Below are positions 1-7,624 of a stretch of DNA of 10,835 bases, one piece after another. Each line of letters begins with the position of its first letter. The stretch's first letter is position 1. The stretch is from Asterionellopsis glacialis. Taxonomy: Eukaryota > Bacillariophyta > Plagiogrammaphyceae > Rhaphoneidales > Asterionellopsidaceae. The translations under genes and the position numbers were made by a program. The notes beneath the pieces were generated by a model, which worked only from the letters and a program-made list of their open reading frames with translations, was not told the DNA's origin and did not search any database. The stretch spans positions 1-10,835 of the forward strand of contig WKLE02000688.1 of assembly GCA_014885115.2 (NCBI GenBank). Reading direction: 5' to 3'.

Positions 1-192
1 ATTAACAGTGCAAGAAACGAAAATCATCATATTGACAACACTAAAATGCCAGCCAGAACAACACAAAGACGTTGTGATGTTCTAGCAGAGCAAACAGCAG
101 TACAATATTATGAAAAATACCTGCTGGACCTTGCTAATTACTATGTGAATGAAAACAAAATTCAGTTTGAAAGTTCCAAAAAAAAATCCTAG
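1..192 (+). CDS. unrecognised protein, C-terminal fragment (5' end outside window)
   Basis: The frame starting at base 1 is open for 63 codons and ends in TAG at 190-192. The translation has protein-like composition: a basic stretch (MPARTTQRR at residues 16-24), then an amphipathic, aromatic-rich stretch (QYYEKYLLDLANYYVNENK at 35-53) that looks helical, and a Lys-rich end. A second frame at about 294-350 reads LDSALENFIGEDVLEDVVG, acidic and helix-like, and may continue the same protein after a frameshift in the A-rich run near 180. I do not recognise the family. It faces the non-LTR remnant tail to tail. It could be the end of a transposase or a host exon. Confidence 0.35.
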   Translation: MNSARNENHHIDNTKMPARTTQRRCDVLAEQTAVQYYEKYLLDLANYYVNENKIQFESSKKKS

Positions 193-494
193 TACCTTTG
201 CTGGCACTAAATGCACACTGAACATTATTCATAATGATGACAAAAAAACACTGCAGTACACTACAAATTTCGGGTTCCATAAACCATTTTTTGGATTCTG
301 CTTTAGAAAATTTTATTGGAGAAGATGTACTAGAAGATGTTGTAGGCAGGTCTGTAATAATGGGGACAGAAATTAATAATAATAATAATAATAATAATAA
401 TGTTCTATTTAATAATTGCTGCAGCTAGTGATAACTGTGGAAATCATTTTTACTCGCAAAGACAGACTGAACCATCAGAGAAATATACATGGTA
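193..494. other. gap between remnants: little content apart from a microsatellite
   Basis: This stretch holds short broken plus-strand frames, of which only about 294-350 looks protein-like, and a TAA microsatellite at 374-401. I see no promoter, RNA gene or terminal repeat. It separates the plus-strand fragment from the minus-strand stop codon at 495-497. Confidence 0.4.
374..401. repeat. (TAA)n microsatellite, about 9 units
   Basis: Uninterrupted TAA/AAT trinucleotide run of 28 bases. It reads as poly-Asn or poly-Ile on the plus strand in the frames where it is open, but no conserved protein surrounds it. It is probably a simple repeat and not a coding tract. Confidence 0.9.
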
Positions 495-1136
495 TTAAAT
501 AAGTTCAATCAGGTTGAAATTGAGCATAGTGATTAATGTATGGACGCCTTTGATTGCCCATGACTTTGCATGTTTAACGCTTTGTATAATGGTTGGCTGC
601 CAAATTGCACGCCAATTCTGCATTTGGGTAGTTGATTTATTGTGCGTATGTTCCTCAAAAGAGTCAAAGAATATGGATCAATCTTGAGAAAGTACTTGGT
701 GCTTAAGCTCATATACTGCTTTCATTTCCTCTAATGAACTTGTTTTCCTGATAGCAGTTTGTTGGGACAAGTCTTTGCCATGTTCGCACAAATTAGGGAT
801 ATTCCAGTATGTTGTATACCACATAAAAATAATTTTTATCATAGTTGTTGTCCATGTTTTTCCATTGTGTTTGGTAGTTGTTTGACTTGCATAGAGTCGT
901 GATTGGAGGTTGGTCCATTTTTCAGCAAACCTGCCTTGGATTATTTTAATCCAACCTACAATCAGATTATAGACAACCCTTACCAAGTTGTCTGGAGGAG
1001 TTTGCTTATGACTGAAGAACCATTCTAGGCCATATAATAATGTGTCTTGTAAGCAGGCTTCAGAGGATATTTGGTCACATGCGAGTCAAAGCTTTTGCAG
1101 GAGATGCTTCCTAGATTGAACTAATTCCGCATTGTC

Positions 1137-1187
1137 GCATCGGAAATGGTGGACGAAGTCTTCAACATGCCGATTGCATCCCAGACA
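1137..1187 (-). other. C-terminal zinc motif of the RT (CX2CX8HX3C)
   Basis: The translation reads CLGC, eight residues, then HHFRC, giving Cys-x2-Cys-x8-His-x3-Cys. This is the arrangement of the zinc-binding domain found after the RT of many non-LTR elements (zf-RVT type). All four putative ligands are kept although a TGA follows 16 codons later. A short Trp/Tyr/Asp-rich stretch lies just before it. Confidence 0.65.
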
Positions 1188-1284
1188 GATTGCTGTTGTG
1201 TCCTTGTCATACCAAGATGTTACAGTATTTAATGGCAAATGTGAGTGGATAAGTTTTATCAAAATGCTAACGCTCTTTGGTGAA

Positions 1285-2340
1285 TCAATCAGAATTGCTG
1301 AGTAGATAATGATTGTCTCTCCTTGATATAACGCTACTAAGAAAGACCCAAATCACTGGCAAATTACCACTGCCTTGTCCAGAGCCATAGATTGGAGATG
1401 CTTTGCAATGCTGATATGAAGTATCGGATAACCCCAGACTTGTTTTTAGTTTGTATTTAGCTTCTAAAAGAGTGTGGGACATAACCTAACATACAGATTT
1501 GTGAGTGCCAAAAGATTGACTGGCAATAGATGCAAGTGATGTTAGAATTCTATCATAACATGCTATTGCATCATTAGCAAACTTAATAGACAAATAAAAT
1601 GTCAGCCTAGAATACTCTTGAATTTGTCCTTCAATAAAAACTGGATCATGGGATGTGCGTCCTGGTTGACCCCCCAATTGGCCTTTGTTCAAGATCTTGT
1701 TATCCTCAGTGGTATGAGTAGCGCTGCACCAACACATGCTTAATATCAGGTAGTAATCTGCCTTGTAAATATGGATTACACAGAGATGATGTACTCTTTT
1801 ATCACTTGGTTATTTCAAGATCATGACATTGACTATCTGTTGCCAGCATTTACAAGAATAGACCTGTTGCAAGGCAAAGTTAACAAGGTGGAGTCTGGTC
1901 TGGAGGAGGAAGTTTTGTTTTAACTCCAATTCAGCATACTCTTCAGTTTTTGAAGATGGAAGGTCTTGTTGTTTTATTAAAGCATGGTAATGTCCTAAAT
2001 GTATTTTGGAGGGTGACGTTGAAGTTGTTTCTTTCCATGTCTTGATCTTAAATTTATATTATTTGAGATGGATTTGAGGAACATCAGGATTCGATGTTAT
2101 CCGTTGTTTCAATGATTTTTTAAACAGAGAAGTGATTTCTGATAACTATGAGTCATCGTAGTTGCCTTCCAAAATTAGGTCAGAGTATTCACTAGTACCT
2201 AAGAATGGTATCTGAGTGGACAATGGTTCTACACTAAACGGTGTGCCGTGGGCTTGGCCAAAGTGATTTTGATTGTGTTTCAGTATGAATTCATTGATTT
2301 GAGTAGGTTCAGTTATTTCTATCCAGTCAGAACTTGGTTG
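1285..2340 (-). other. reverse transcriptase domain, N-terminal part to motif B
   Basis: A single frame crosses this block with four stops. Motif A is visible as NDAIACYDRI, with the two Asp residues six apart as in non-LTR RTs; the first Asp codon is at 1570-1572. Motif B is IYGSGQGSGNLPVIW at 1348-1392. The expected next block, with the catalytic Tyr/Phe-x-Asp-Asp, is absent. Similarity stops at about 1325 and the sequence resumes in another frame (about 1289) with thumb or tail sequence. The RT has therefore lost its catalytic pair and much of its centre through an internal deletion. Confidence 0.78.
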
Positions 2341-2630
2341 GTATTGGTTGTTTGATAATTTCTGAGTTTCATAAACATAAGTTTCTTTTCATGGAGCATT
2401 CTGAGATTCTTGAGTGCAGCAGCGTGTTGAGTGTCATGAGCTAGGTCCGCATCTAAGAGTTCCTGTTCTAATTGACGTGCAAATCTTGTGGCTTTAGTGA
2501 GCACTAGTGTCTGGATGTTACGTCACAGGGTTCTGATCAATTCAACACAATGCTGTTTATTTTGTATGGGTTGTAGATGGGTATATGTGATCAAGTGGTA
2601 GATACTGGATTTGTCATATGGATGATTTTG

Positions 2631-2831
2631 CTAAAGGTACAATAATTTCCTAGCTGAATTGTATAACATGCCTCGGTGATCTGACACTACCCAATGATGA
2701 AGAGGTTTGTAGCCTGCTGCTACTGTAGTCTCTAGGATTCCTTTAGTACTGAAGTACACTCCCTGTAGGACACTCTTGAGGATGGATGATTGATGCGTGG
2801 ACAAGCAGATGGACTCACAAGAAATTACCAT
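2631..2831 (-). other. C-terminal end of AP-endonuclease-like domain
   Basis: The 66-codon stretch ends with the sequence around VVSDHRG (SDHR at 2673-2684). The Ser-Asp-His motif closes exonuclease-endonuclease-phosphatase folds, and the residues before it (GILETTVAAGYKPLHHW) have the usual spacing. The N-terminal two thirds of the endonuclease do not appear upstream (2832 onward). The element is broken here, next to the leader of the gypsy element. Confidence 0.6.
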
Positions 2832-3052
2832 TTACTAAAATTTCCTGATGTCTTACTTCTTACTAAATTGCCTTATTTCTCCAGCATAAAACTAGATCTT
2901 TAAGCTAGCTCATAATTTTCATCACCAAATAAAAGTCTTCTTTTCTTTTGTGTGTTGATTGTCTGATTTTTGTGTTGTGCCGCCGTTGACACTAGCAGCA
3001 TAGGGCATAGTAACATTAATCCCTCTTTCAGAGGTAATTAACTTTCAAGAAC
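2832..3052 (+). other. leader or possible 5' LTR remnant of the Ty3/gypsy element
   Basis: No coding sequence is visible in this 220-base AT-rich stretch before the gag start. An AATAAA is present near 2928, followed by a T-rich run, as in the R-U5 part of an LTR. I cannot define TG...CA ends or a primer-binding site, and the 3' LTR needed for comparison is missing from the window. The junction with the endonuclease remnant lies somewhere in 2832-2900. Confidence 0.3.
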
Positions 3053-4135
3053 ATGAAGACATTTTACTCCTCCAATGACTTTCAAAAGAAAGCTCAGGAG
3101 TTGAGCCAACAGCAAACCCTGATGAATCCTCCTGCAATTCCAAGGTCAAAGTCAAAAGATGATGACAAGGATTCCTTCAAGATGATAGAAGTATGGATAA
3201 CTATTGATAGAGAGTCAAACAATTTGAAGATGAAGCTGCTGAAGAGTGGATCCAATGGAGAATTGAATTTGCTGAAGTTAAGAGGGATTATCCCGTCACC
3301 AAAGCAAGCTACAAGACTTCCATGGCCCTCACCCTTTTGAAGGGTAGAGCAAGGCAGCTGTTTCAAGCAGCAAATGCCAATTGCCAGAGCAAAAATGCAA
3401 GCCTCAAGAAACCAGCCCAAAAAGATCCTGAACAGGTCTTTGAACTGGTACTGAATGAAGTAGGCGAGAATTTTTTCTCGTCTAGGCCTGTGGCAAGATG
3501 CCAGAAGAACTACCTTTGCTATCATCTAGCCATCACCGACAACTTCATGTTGAGAGAGTTTGTTGCGAGGCTTTGCCAGTTGAACGAATATTTGCCATAT
3601 TTTCTGATGGATCACAATGGTAAAAGAATTCAAAAATTCAATGACAACAAACTTGTGGACATCCTTGATTGGGCAAAACCACTTAAGTGGCAATCTGCAC
3701 TACTTGCTAGCAACCTTGATCCACACAATCTCTCATGGGAGGATACTGTGGACTACTTTGAGAAGTTAGAGGTACGTAATAATATCCATCATGAACTTAG
3801 CTAAAACACCTAAGGAAAGAATGAAAAATTGCAAGCGTGAACGAACAGAAAAGAATTCCGATTGCAATAACAACGGAAGCAATGACAAGCGCCAGCACAC
3901 TTGTAAGTGGTGTAGCAACTGCCATATGAACAACCATAACACCAGCAAATGTAGTGCAGACAAGTTGAAAAAGAAGGATTCAGGTAAATCCAAGACGTGT
4001 ATGCAGGAGCAGTTAAATACAATGATTAGTTTGCTCAAAGTATCGAAAGATAAGCCAAAAAAGAAACGTAAAGTGCAGTACGAATCGGATGCTTCCTCTG
4101 ATGATGAACCTAGTTCGTACTTTACCCAACATTAA
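3053..4135 (+). pseudogene. gag: gypsy Gag (capsid region and CCHC nucleocapsid), frameshifted
   Basis: Gag would form the intracellular particle and bind element RNA. The ATG at 3053 opens a frame with a short polar N-terminus. The capsid-like helical region (EEWIQWRIEF, then MALTLLKGRARQLFQ) continues in another frame from about 3215 to 3804. A third frame from about 3791 carries the basic nucleocapsid with the CCHC knuckle, then a Lys-rich stretch (KPKKKRKVQ, resembling a nuclear localisation signal) and an acidic Ser/Asp tail ending at 4135. The frame changes lie at about 3215 and between 3770 and 3803. There is no sign that these are programmed, and together with the downstream damage they indicate a pseudogene. 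Confidence 0.8.
3911..3952 (+). other. CCHC zinc knuckle of Gag
   Basis: The residues CSNCHMNNHNTSKC give the exact Cys-x2-Cys-x4-His-x4-Cys spacing of retroviral and retrotransposon nucleocapsid knuckles. A further Cys three residues upstream (CKWC) gives an alternative overlapping pair. Basic stretches flank it, as expected for RNA binding. Confidence 0.9.
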
Positions 4136-4201
4136 ACGTAAAACTAGTAGTGAAGATTCAGAAGATTACTTTACGTCTACTTCCTACACTGAATCAAACC
4201 T

Positions 4202-4658
4202 TTTCCTCAAGGTAGAACAATCAAACAAAATGCTGTGCAGTCAGTGAAAAAGGAAAAAAAGCAAAAATCTACGCATCGCACTACTGAAGTAGTAGGCGAA
4301 ATAATAAACCAGGATGGTGAGCTTGTTCCAATGCAAATCTTACTCAACACTGGTACTACCGTGACAATTATCCTTAAAAATTTCGTGGAACGGGGGAAGG
4401 CAAGTTCTTACAAGAACTCTAAACCTACTCAGTGGAACACTATGGGAGGTAACTTTATCACTAAGCAAAAACCTCAAATAAATTTTTCCACTTCCGGAGT
4501 TCACCGACAAAGAGACAATAGTCTGGTCTTGTCACGTGGACGAACAAACAAACCAAACAGATTCACAGTACTACATGATCGTTGGAACTGATCTGATGCA
4601 GGCCATGGGCCTGGACATCCACTTTAGCACCAAAATAATACACTGGGAAGGGTATTAA
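4202..4658 (+). other. retropepsin-like aspartic protease with DTG changed to NTG
   Basis: The domain has VVGEIINQDGELVPMQILL, followed by the flap-side region (TMGGNF) and the closing VGTDLM, in the order expected for Ty3/gypsy proteases. The catalytic triplet, normally Asp-Thr/Ser-Gly, reads Asn-Thr-Gly at 4346-4354 (codon AAC, one transition from GAC). Without the Asp, cleavage of the polyprotein should fail. The domain is also split by the frameshift near 4490. Confidence 0.8.
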
Positions 4659-4880
4659 TTACCCATGAAATACTGTGGAGAGGTTTCAGACCCAAAACGA
4701 TCTACCATATGGCAGTTCAACAACCTGTCCTCAAGGAAGCAGAATTATGGCAATCATCCATAGTAGACGCTAACTATGAAAAAGTCAATTTAGGCGAGGC
4801 AGCCTCACAAAGGAAACAAAAAGTGCCTACAAAAATACCCACAAGCCTTTAAGGGCGGGCTCAGCACACTTAAGATATAA

Positions 4881-5590
4881 CCCGTCAGACTAGAAATACA
4901 AGCTGACGCAAAACCATATCAAGCCAGGCCATTTCCAGTACCACATTCCTTAGAAGGGAATACTAAACGGGAAATTAATAGGTTAGAAACAATAGGTGTT
5001 TTAGAAAAGAATAACAACAGTGAATGGGCAGCCCCCACATTTGTTGTACCAAAGAAAACGGGCAATGTACGTATCCTAACTGACTTTCGTCAACTTAACA
5101 AAGTAATTAAAAGAAAACCATTTCTGTTACCAAAAATAGCTGATCTACTACAAAAGCTAGACGGATTTCAATACGTAACCACGATTGATCTAAGTATGGG
5201 ATACTACCACATTCCACTAGATGAGAAATCACAGGAACAGTGCACTACAATTCTACAGTGGGGTAAATACAGGTACAAATGCCTACCCATGGGTATTAAG
5301 AACAGCCACTAGGCGACTTAGACTTTTCACGGGCATATATAGACGATATTTTAATTACGTCAAGTGCCACATTTGAAGACCACATTGCCAAAGTTGATGC
5401 GGTACTAAGCCACTTAGCAGAAGCTGGTTTTGTAGTAAATGTTAACAAATCCCATTTTGCTATGGACTAGATTGATTATCTAGGTTACTGGTTAACTCGC
5501 GATGGTATCCAACCACAGCATAAGAAAGTGGAAGCGATACAATGTTTAGAACCTCCTAAGACTAAACGCCAATGAAGGAAATTCTTAGGT
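4881..5590 (+). other. gypsy reverse transcriptase with an internal deletion
   Basis: The frame from 4881 to 5312 reads the fingers and palm: VRLEIQADAKPYQARPFPV, EWAAPTFVVPKK, LTDFRQLN, TIDLSMGYYHIPL and LPMGIKNS. It then breaks. The next block, LGDLDFSRAYIDDI (YIDD at 5336-5347), is in another frame, so the segment that normally joins the two (about a dozen residues, SPDIFQ-type) is missing. The second frame continues through YLGYWLTRDGI with TAG at 5468-5470 and TGA at 5573-5575. The last recognisable residues are RKFLG, just before the connection domain. Confidence 0.88.
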
Positions 5591-6622
5591 ACTATCATCT
5601 TCAAAAGTTGCTGCTTTTGGCTGTTTAGTAAAGATGTCATGATAACCAAAGATGGATCGTTTTTGTAGTCTTGAGATGATCTGGTTGTGTTTGGTCACAT
5701 GTGTGATTACGGCTTTGTTGGAAACAAGCTTAGAAATGCCTTGGAAAGGGATTATTTTGGTATGTTTCAAAGGAGAAGGTAGTGCTCTGCTTGAATAACC
5801 CACTATGAGAGCTTTCATGTATTTTTCAATCTTTTTTACACTACAAGAGATGATGATTGCATAAATGTAGACTGCATTGGGGTGCAGCCTACTCTAGTCT
5901 TCTGGGGGCATAGGTCAATTCTGCATTTGTTGCAGGAACTATTCTGGATGATAACACTTAATAAGTTTGTCTTTAGTTTGTCATATCTGCTCCAGTCCGG
6001 GTGTGCAAATTTAAGCCATGTCAAAGTCCTATTATTTGTTGTAGATAATTTAGTAATCCACATTTGGTGATTATGCTGGTCAAGCCATCATCGCATGGAC
6101 TTCCAGAACATTGAGAATGTCATGGAAATCTCAATAAAGGGGGTTGAAACTTAAGAATGTTGGAGTGATTTTGCTCGTGAAAAGTGTTTGTTCCAGAGAT
6201 ACATTTTTTGATGTGTTCCTTACCTTTTAGTAATTGTGATGGCATTGTGAGTGGATTTGTTTTGTCGGAATCTTGCAACCTGAAGATCATAATCGAGTTA
6301 TCAACATTGTAAATTTGTTTCATGAACTTTCTCTTGAGTGCAGCAACTTGAATCACACCATTAGCGTCTTGCGGGACAGACATGTGTACTTGTAACCTGT
6401 ACTTGTAACCAGTAGTCCGTTCTTTGCCTAAATCAGAGTATCTTGAGCTGCCTTTTTTTCTTTTACCTGAATAGTGATGAAATTGTCAGATTCTTGATGG
6501 TCACCAGAAGCAAAGTAGTCATGGATGGTGGATTGGTTGTTAGACCATGGCGTTCCTGTAGAATTACCATCATTGTCATTGGCATCAAGAAGCTGCATTG
6601 GTGGAGTTTTGTTGCTTGTCAT
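5585..6622 (-). pseudogene. ORF1-like protein of a diatom-type non-LTR element, N-terminal part, broken
   Basis: The ATG at 6620-6622 opens MTSNKTPPMQLLDAND, a polar Asn/Asp-rich start. The rest is spread over four frames: 6622-6428, 6383-6120, 6063-5836 and 5818-5585. In order one sees VHMSVPQDANGV, a helix with FMKQIYNVDNSIMIF, an Ile/Pro-rich turn, then LKFAHPDWSRYDKLK, and near the end ALIVGYSSRALPSPLKH with a following helix (THVTKHNQIISRLQK). This succession resembles the ORF1-like protein I associate with the RT family at 495-2831, from memory. Its biochemical role is unknown to me; RNA binding is the usual role of ORF1. It stops at about 5585, where gypsy sequence begins. Confidence 0.55.
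6385..6410. repeat. 13 bp tandem duplication inside ORF1
   Basis: TGTACTTGTAACC occurs twice without a gap (6385-6397 and 6398-6410). Thirteen bases are not a multiple of three, so the duplication itself shifts the ORF1 frame. This accounts for one of the frame changes between 6428 and 6383. Confidence 0.85.
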
Positions 6623-7080
6623 GGATAAAGTATCCAGTGTACAAGTTAAAATATGACGGAGGTAGTCCTGCAGCCTCTTTACCAGATAAACAATTCTTAT
6701 CCTAGAAAAGAGTGGGACAGAAATTAATATTCTTGATGGAATATTATTTCAAGCACATCCATCCTATTGCTCACAAAGATCCTGGCATGATTTTTCTTAT
6801 TATCAAACAAGCCAAATGGTCTATAGAAAATAGCCAAGTTATTGTGTTTCATTGAAGTACCTAAATGGGACAAACAAGGATACAATGCTGGTATCTATGC
6901 CATAGCAACTTGTTCTACGAGAGCAGTTGAAGAACATACAGTTCTTTTTAATACAGCACAGATGGAATGTAGTGCATGCGGAGAATGGATATATATTATG
7001 ATAAAGATAGAAGACATACTGGCACCTGTGTATGTTGTGGTGAATATTATATCCAAAACTATTGAAAGTAGCAATGATGA
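6473..7080 (+). repeat. left arm of a large inverted repeat (608 bp)
   Basis: Reverse-complement match to 7195-7774, collinear over its whole length. The only indel I see is 28 bases (7018-7045) missing from the right arm. I count about 18 substitutions over 580 aligned bases, so about 97% identity. The arm contains the ORF1 N-terminus on the minus strand (6473-6622) and most of the gene X fragment on the plus strand. Left of 6473 the ORF1 sequence continues uninterrupted, so this arm looks like the original locus. Confidence 0.92.
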
Positions 7081-7156
7081 TAGGTCCAAAGTTTCAGTTG
7101 TAAAACCCAGAATAGAATGGATTGATAAATTTAAAAGCATCATATCTAAAATATAG
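6650..7156 (+). pseudogene. gene X: C-terminal part of a mobile-element-type protein (HPxY...WHD region)
   Basis: One frame reads LEKSGTEINILDGILFQAHP then SYCSQRSWHD. A neighbouring frame from 6842 to TAG 7154-7156 reads FIEVPKWDKQGYNAGIYAI, then TAQMECSACGEWIYIMIKIE, VYVVVN and SKVSVVKPRIEWIDKF. The succession of an I/V-x-F-x-A-H-P-x-Y...W-x-D block, a beta-rich middle and a final VVKPRxxW block resembles a region I recall near the C-terminus of transposon-linked proteins in diatoms. I cannot name its function. At least one frameshift lies between about 6790 and 6842. The N-terminal part is missing: sequence similarity starts about 30 bases from the divergent ORF1 ATG. A T-rich tail follows the stop. 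Confidence 0.5.
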
Positions 7157-7194
7157 TTATACTGAGTTTCCTTATGTATTTTTTTTCCTTTTTT
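7081..7194 (+). other. spacer of the inverted repeat: end and tail of gene X
   Basis: The 114 bases between the arms hold the last 25 codons of gene X, its TAG at 7154-7156 and a pyrimidine-rich 3' flank. Bases 7137-7193 are repeated in direct orientation at 7839-7895. The spacer would form the loop if the arms paired. Confidence 0.75.
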
Positions 7195-7597
7195 TCATCA
7201 CTGCTACTGTCAATAGTTTTGGATATAATATGTCTTCTATCTTGATCATAATATATATCCATTCTCTGCATGCACTGCATTCCATCTGTGCTGTATTTAA
7301 AAGACCTGTATGTTTTTCAACAGGTCTAGTAGAACGAGTTGCTATGGCATAGATACCAGCATTGTATCCTTGTTTGTCCCATTTAGGTACTTCAATGAAA
7401 CACCATAACTTGGCTATTTTCTATAGACCATTTGGCTTGTTTGATAATAAGAAAAATCATGCCATGATCTTTGTGAGCAATAGGATGGATGTGCTTGAAA
7501 TAATATTTCATCAAGAATATTAATTTCTGTCCCACTCTTTTCTAGGATAAGAATTGTTTATCTGGTAAAGAGGCTGCAGGACTACCTCTGTCGTATT
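7195..7597 (-). pseudogene. gene X fragment, inverted copy in the right arm
   Basis: This is the minus-strand copy of the gene X fragment, running inward from about 7597 to 7195. It keeps the HPSY and WHD region, the KWDKQGYNAG block and the MECSACREWIYIM block. It has several amino acid changes relative to the left copy (for example STRPVEKHTG instead of STRAVEEHTV). The 28-base deletion and the missing C-terminal block make it non-functional. Confidence 0.5.
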
Positions 7598-7624
7598 TTA
7601 ACTTGTACACTGGATACTTTATCC

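Larger units (their letters stand above)
495..2831 (-). pseudogene. non-LTR-type retrotransposon ORF2 remnant (AP endonuclease end, RT, zinc motif, tail)
   Basis: Read from 2831 down to 495, this is one decayed protein. It starts with the end of an AP-endonuclease-like domain (SDHR at 2673-2684), followed by a helical linker, RT and a zinc motif. The tail ends at TAA 495-497. The frame is constant from 2831 to about 2340, shifts once, and is constant again from 2340 to 1285. The rest (about 1289 to 495) is back in the first frame. In-frame stops lie at 2631-2633, 2523-2525, 2146-2148, 2059-2061, 1810-1812, 1486-1488, 1086-1088 and 678-680, a mixture of TAG, TAA and TGA, so the copy is dead. 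The wording (HFGQAHGTPF, WKETTSTSP, GQGSGN) matches an RT family I associate with diatoms. That assignment is from memory. Confidence 0.8.
2832..5590 (+). mobile_element. truncated Ty3/gypsy-type LTR retrotransposon
   Basis: The order is leader, Gag with CCHC knuckle, aspartic protease, RT, all on the plus strand. This is the Ty3/gypsy (Metaviridae-like) layout as far as it goes. The motifs (LTDFRQLN, TIDLSMGYYHIPL, LPMGIKNS, YIDDI, YLGYWLT) are clear. RNase H, integrase and the 3' LTR are absent: the coding sequence stops at the RKFLG block at about 5590, where minus-strand ORF1 sequence begins. Many frameshifts and stops show it is an old, immobile copy. Confidence 0.85.
4202..5590 (+). pseudogene. 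pol: gypsy Pol: aspartic protease, linker and RT, broken
   Basis: This is the Pol part of the gypsy element. Bases 4202 to about 4490 read the N-terminal half of a retropepsin. A frameshift near 4490 moves the second half (FPLPEFTDKETIVWSCHVD, then YMIVGTDLM) to the frame ending at TAA 4656-4658. The linker (about 4659-4880) survives in pieces of different frames (SSIVDANYEKVNLGE at about 4755-4799). RT follows from 4881. The mixture of TAA, TAG and TGA stops and the shifts show decay. RNase H and integrase are not present in the window. Confidence 0.82.
495..6622 (-). mobile_element. proposed ORF1-ORF2 non-LTR element interrupted by a Ty3/gypsy insertion
   Basis: Two minus-strand remnants flank the plus-strand gypsy remnant in the order expected for one element: ORF1-like (6622 to 5585), then APE-RT ORF2 (2831 to 495). 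The C-terminal part of ORF1 and most of the endonuclease are missing at the two junctions. The gypsy element itself ends abruptly at about 5590. A nested insertion followed by deletion explains this. Two independent fragments lying side by side would look similar, so this is inference. Confidence 0.45.

Noticed and set aside
234..428. Plus-strand frame with a run of nine Asn
   Set aside because: The Asn run is the TAA/AAT microsatellite read in one frame. Only a short stretch before it looks protein-like.
495..2831. In-frame stops of the RT read as a changed genetic code
   Set aside because: TAG, TAA and TGA all occur and the catalytic block is deleted, so ordinary decay explains it.
2832..3052. 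Definite 5' LTR with primer-binding site
   Set aside because: Only an AATAAA and T-rich sequence are seen. I cannot find paired TG/CA ends or a tRNA-complementary stretch, and the other LTR is absent, so it is listed only as a possible leader.
3094..4038. Minus-strand open frames opposite gag
   Set aside because: They are antisense of Gag, rich in Leu/Phe/Ser as expected for the complement of a Lys/Glu-rich gene. The plus strand has the CCHC knuckle and capsid motifs.
6895..7352. Open frames antisense to gene X in both arms (SIHSxHALHSICAV stretch)
   Set aside because: They mirror the gene X coding strand, occur twice only because the arms are inverted copies, and lack recognisable motifs. 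The gene X strand has the HPSY/WHD and VVKPR blocks.
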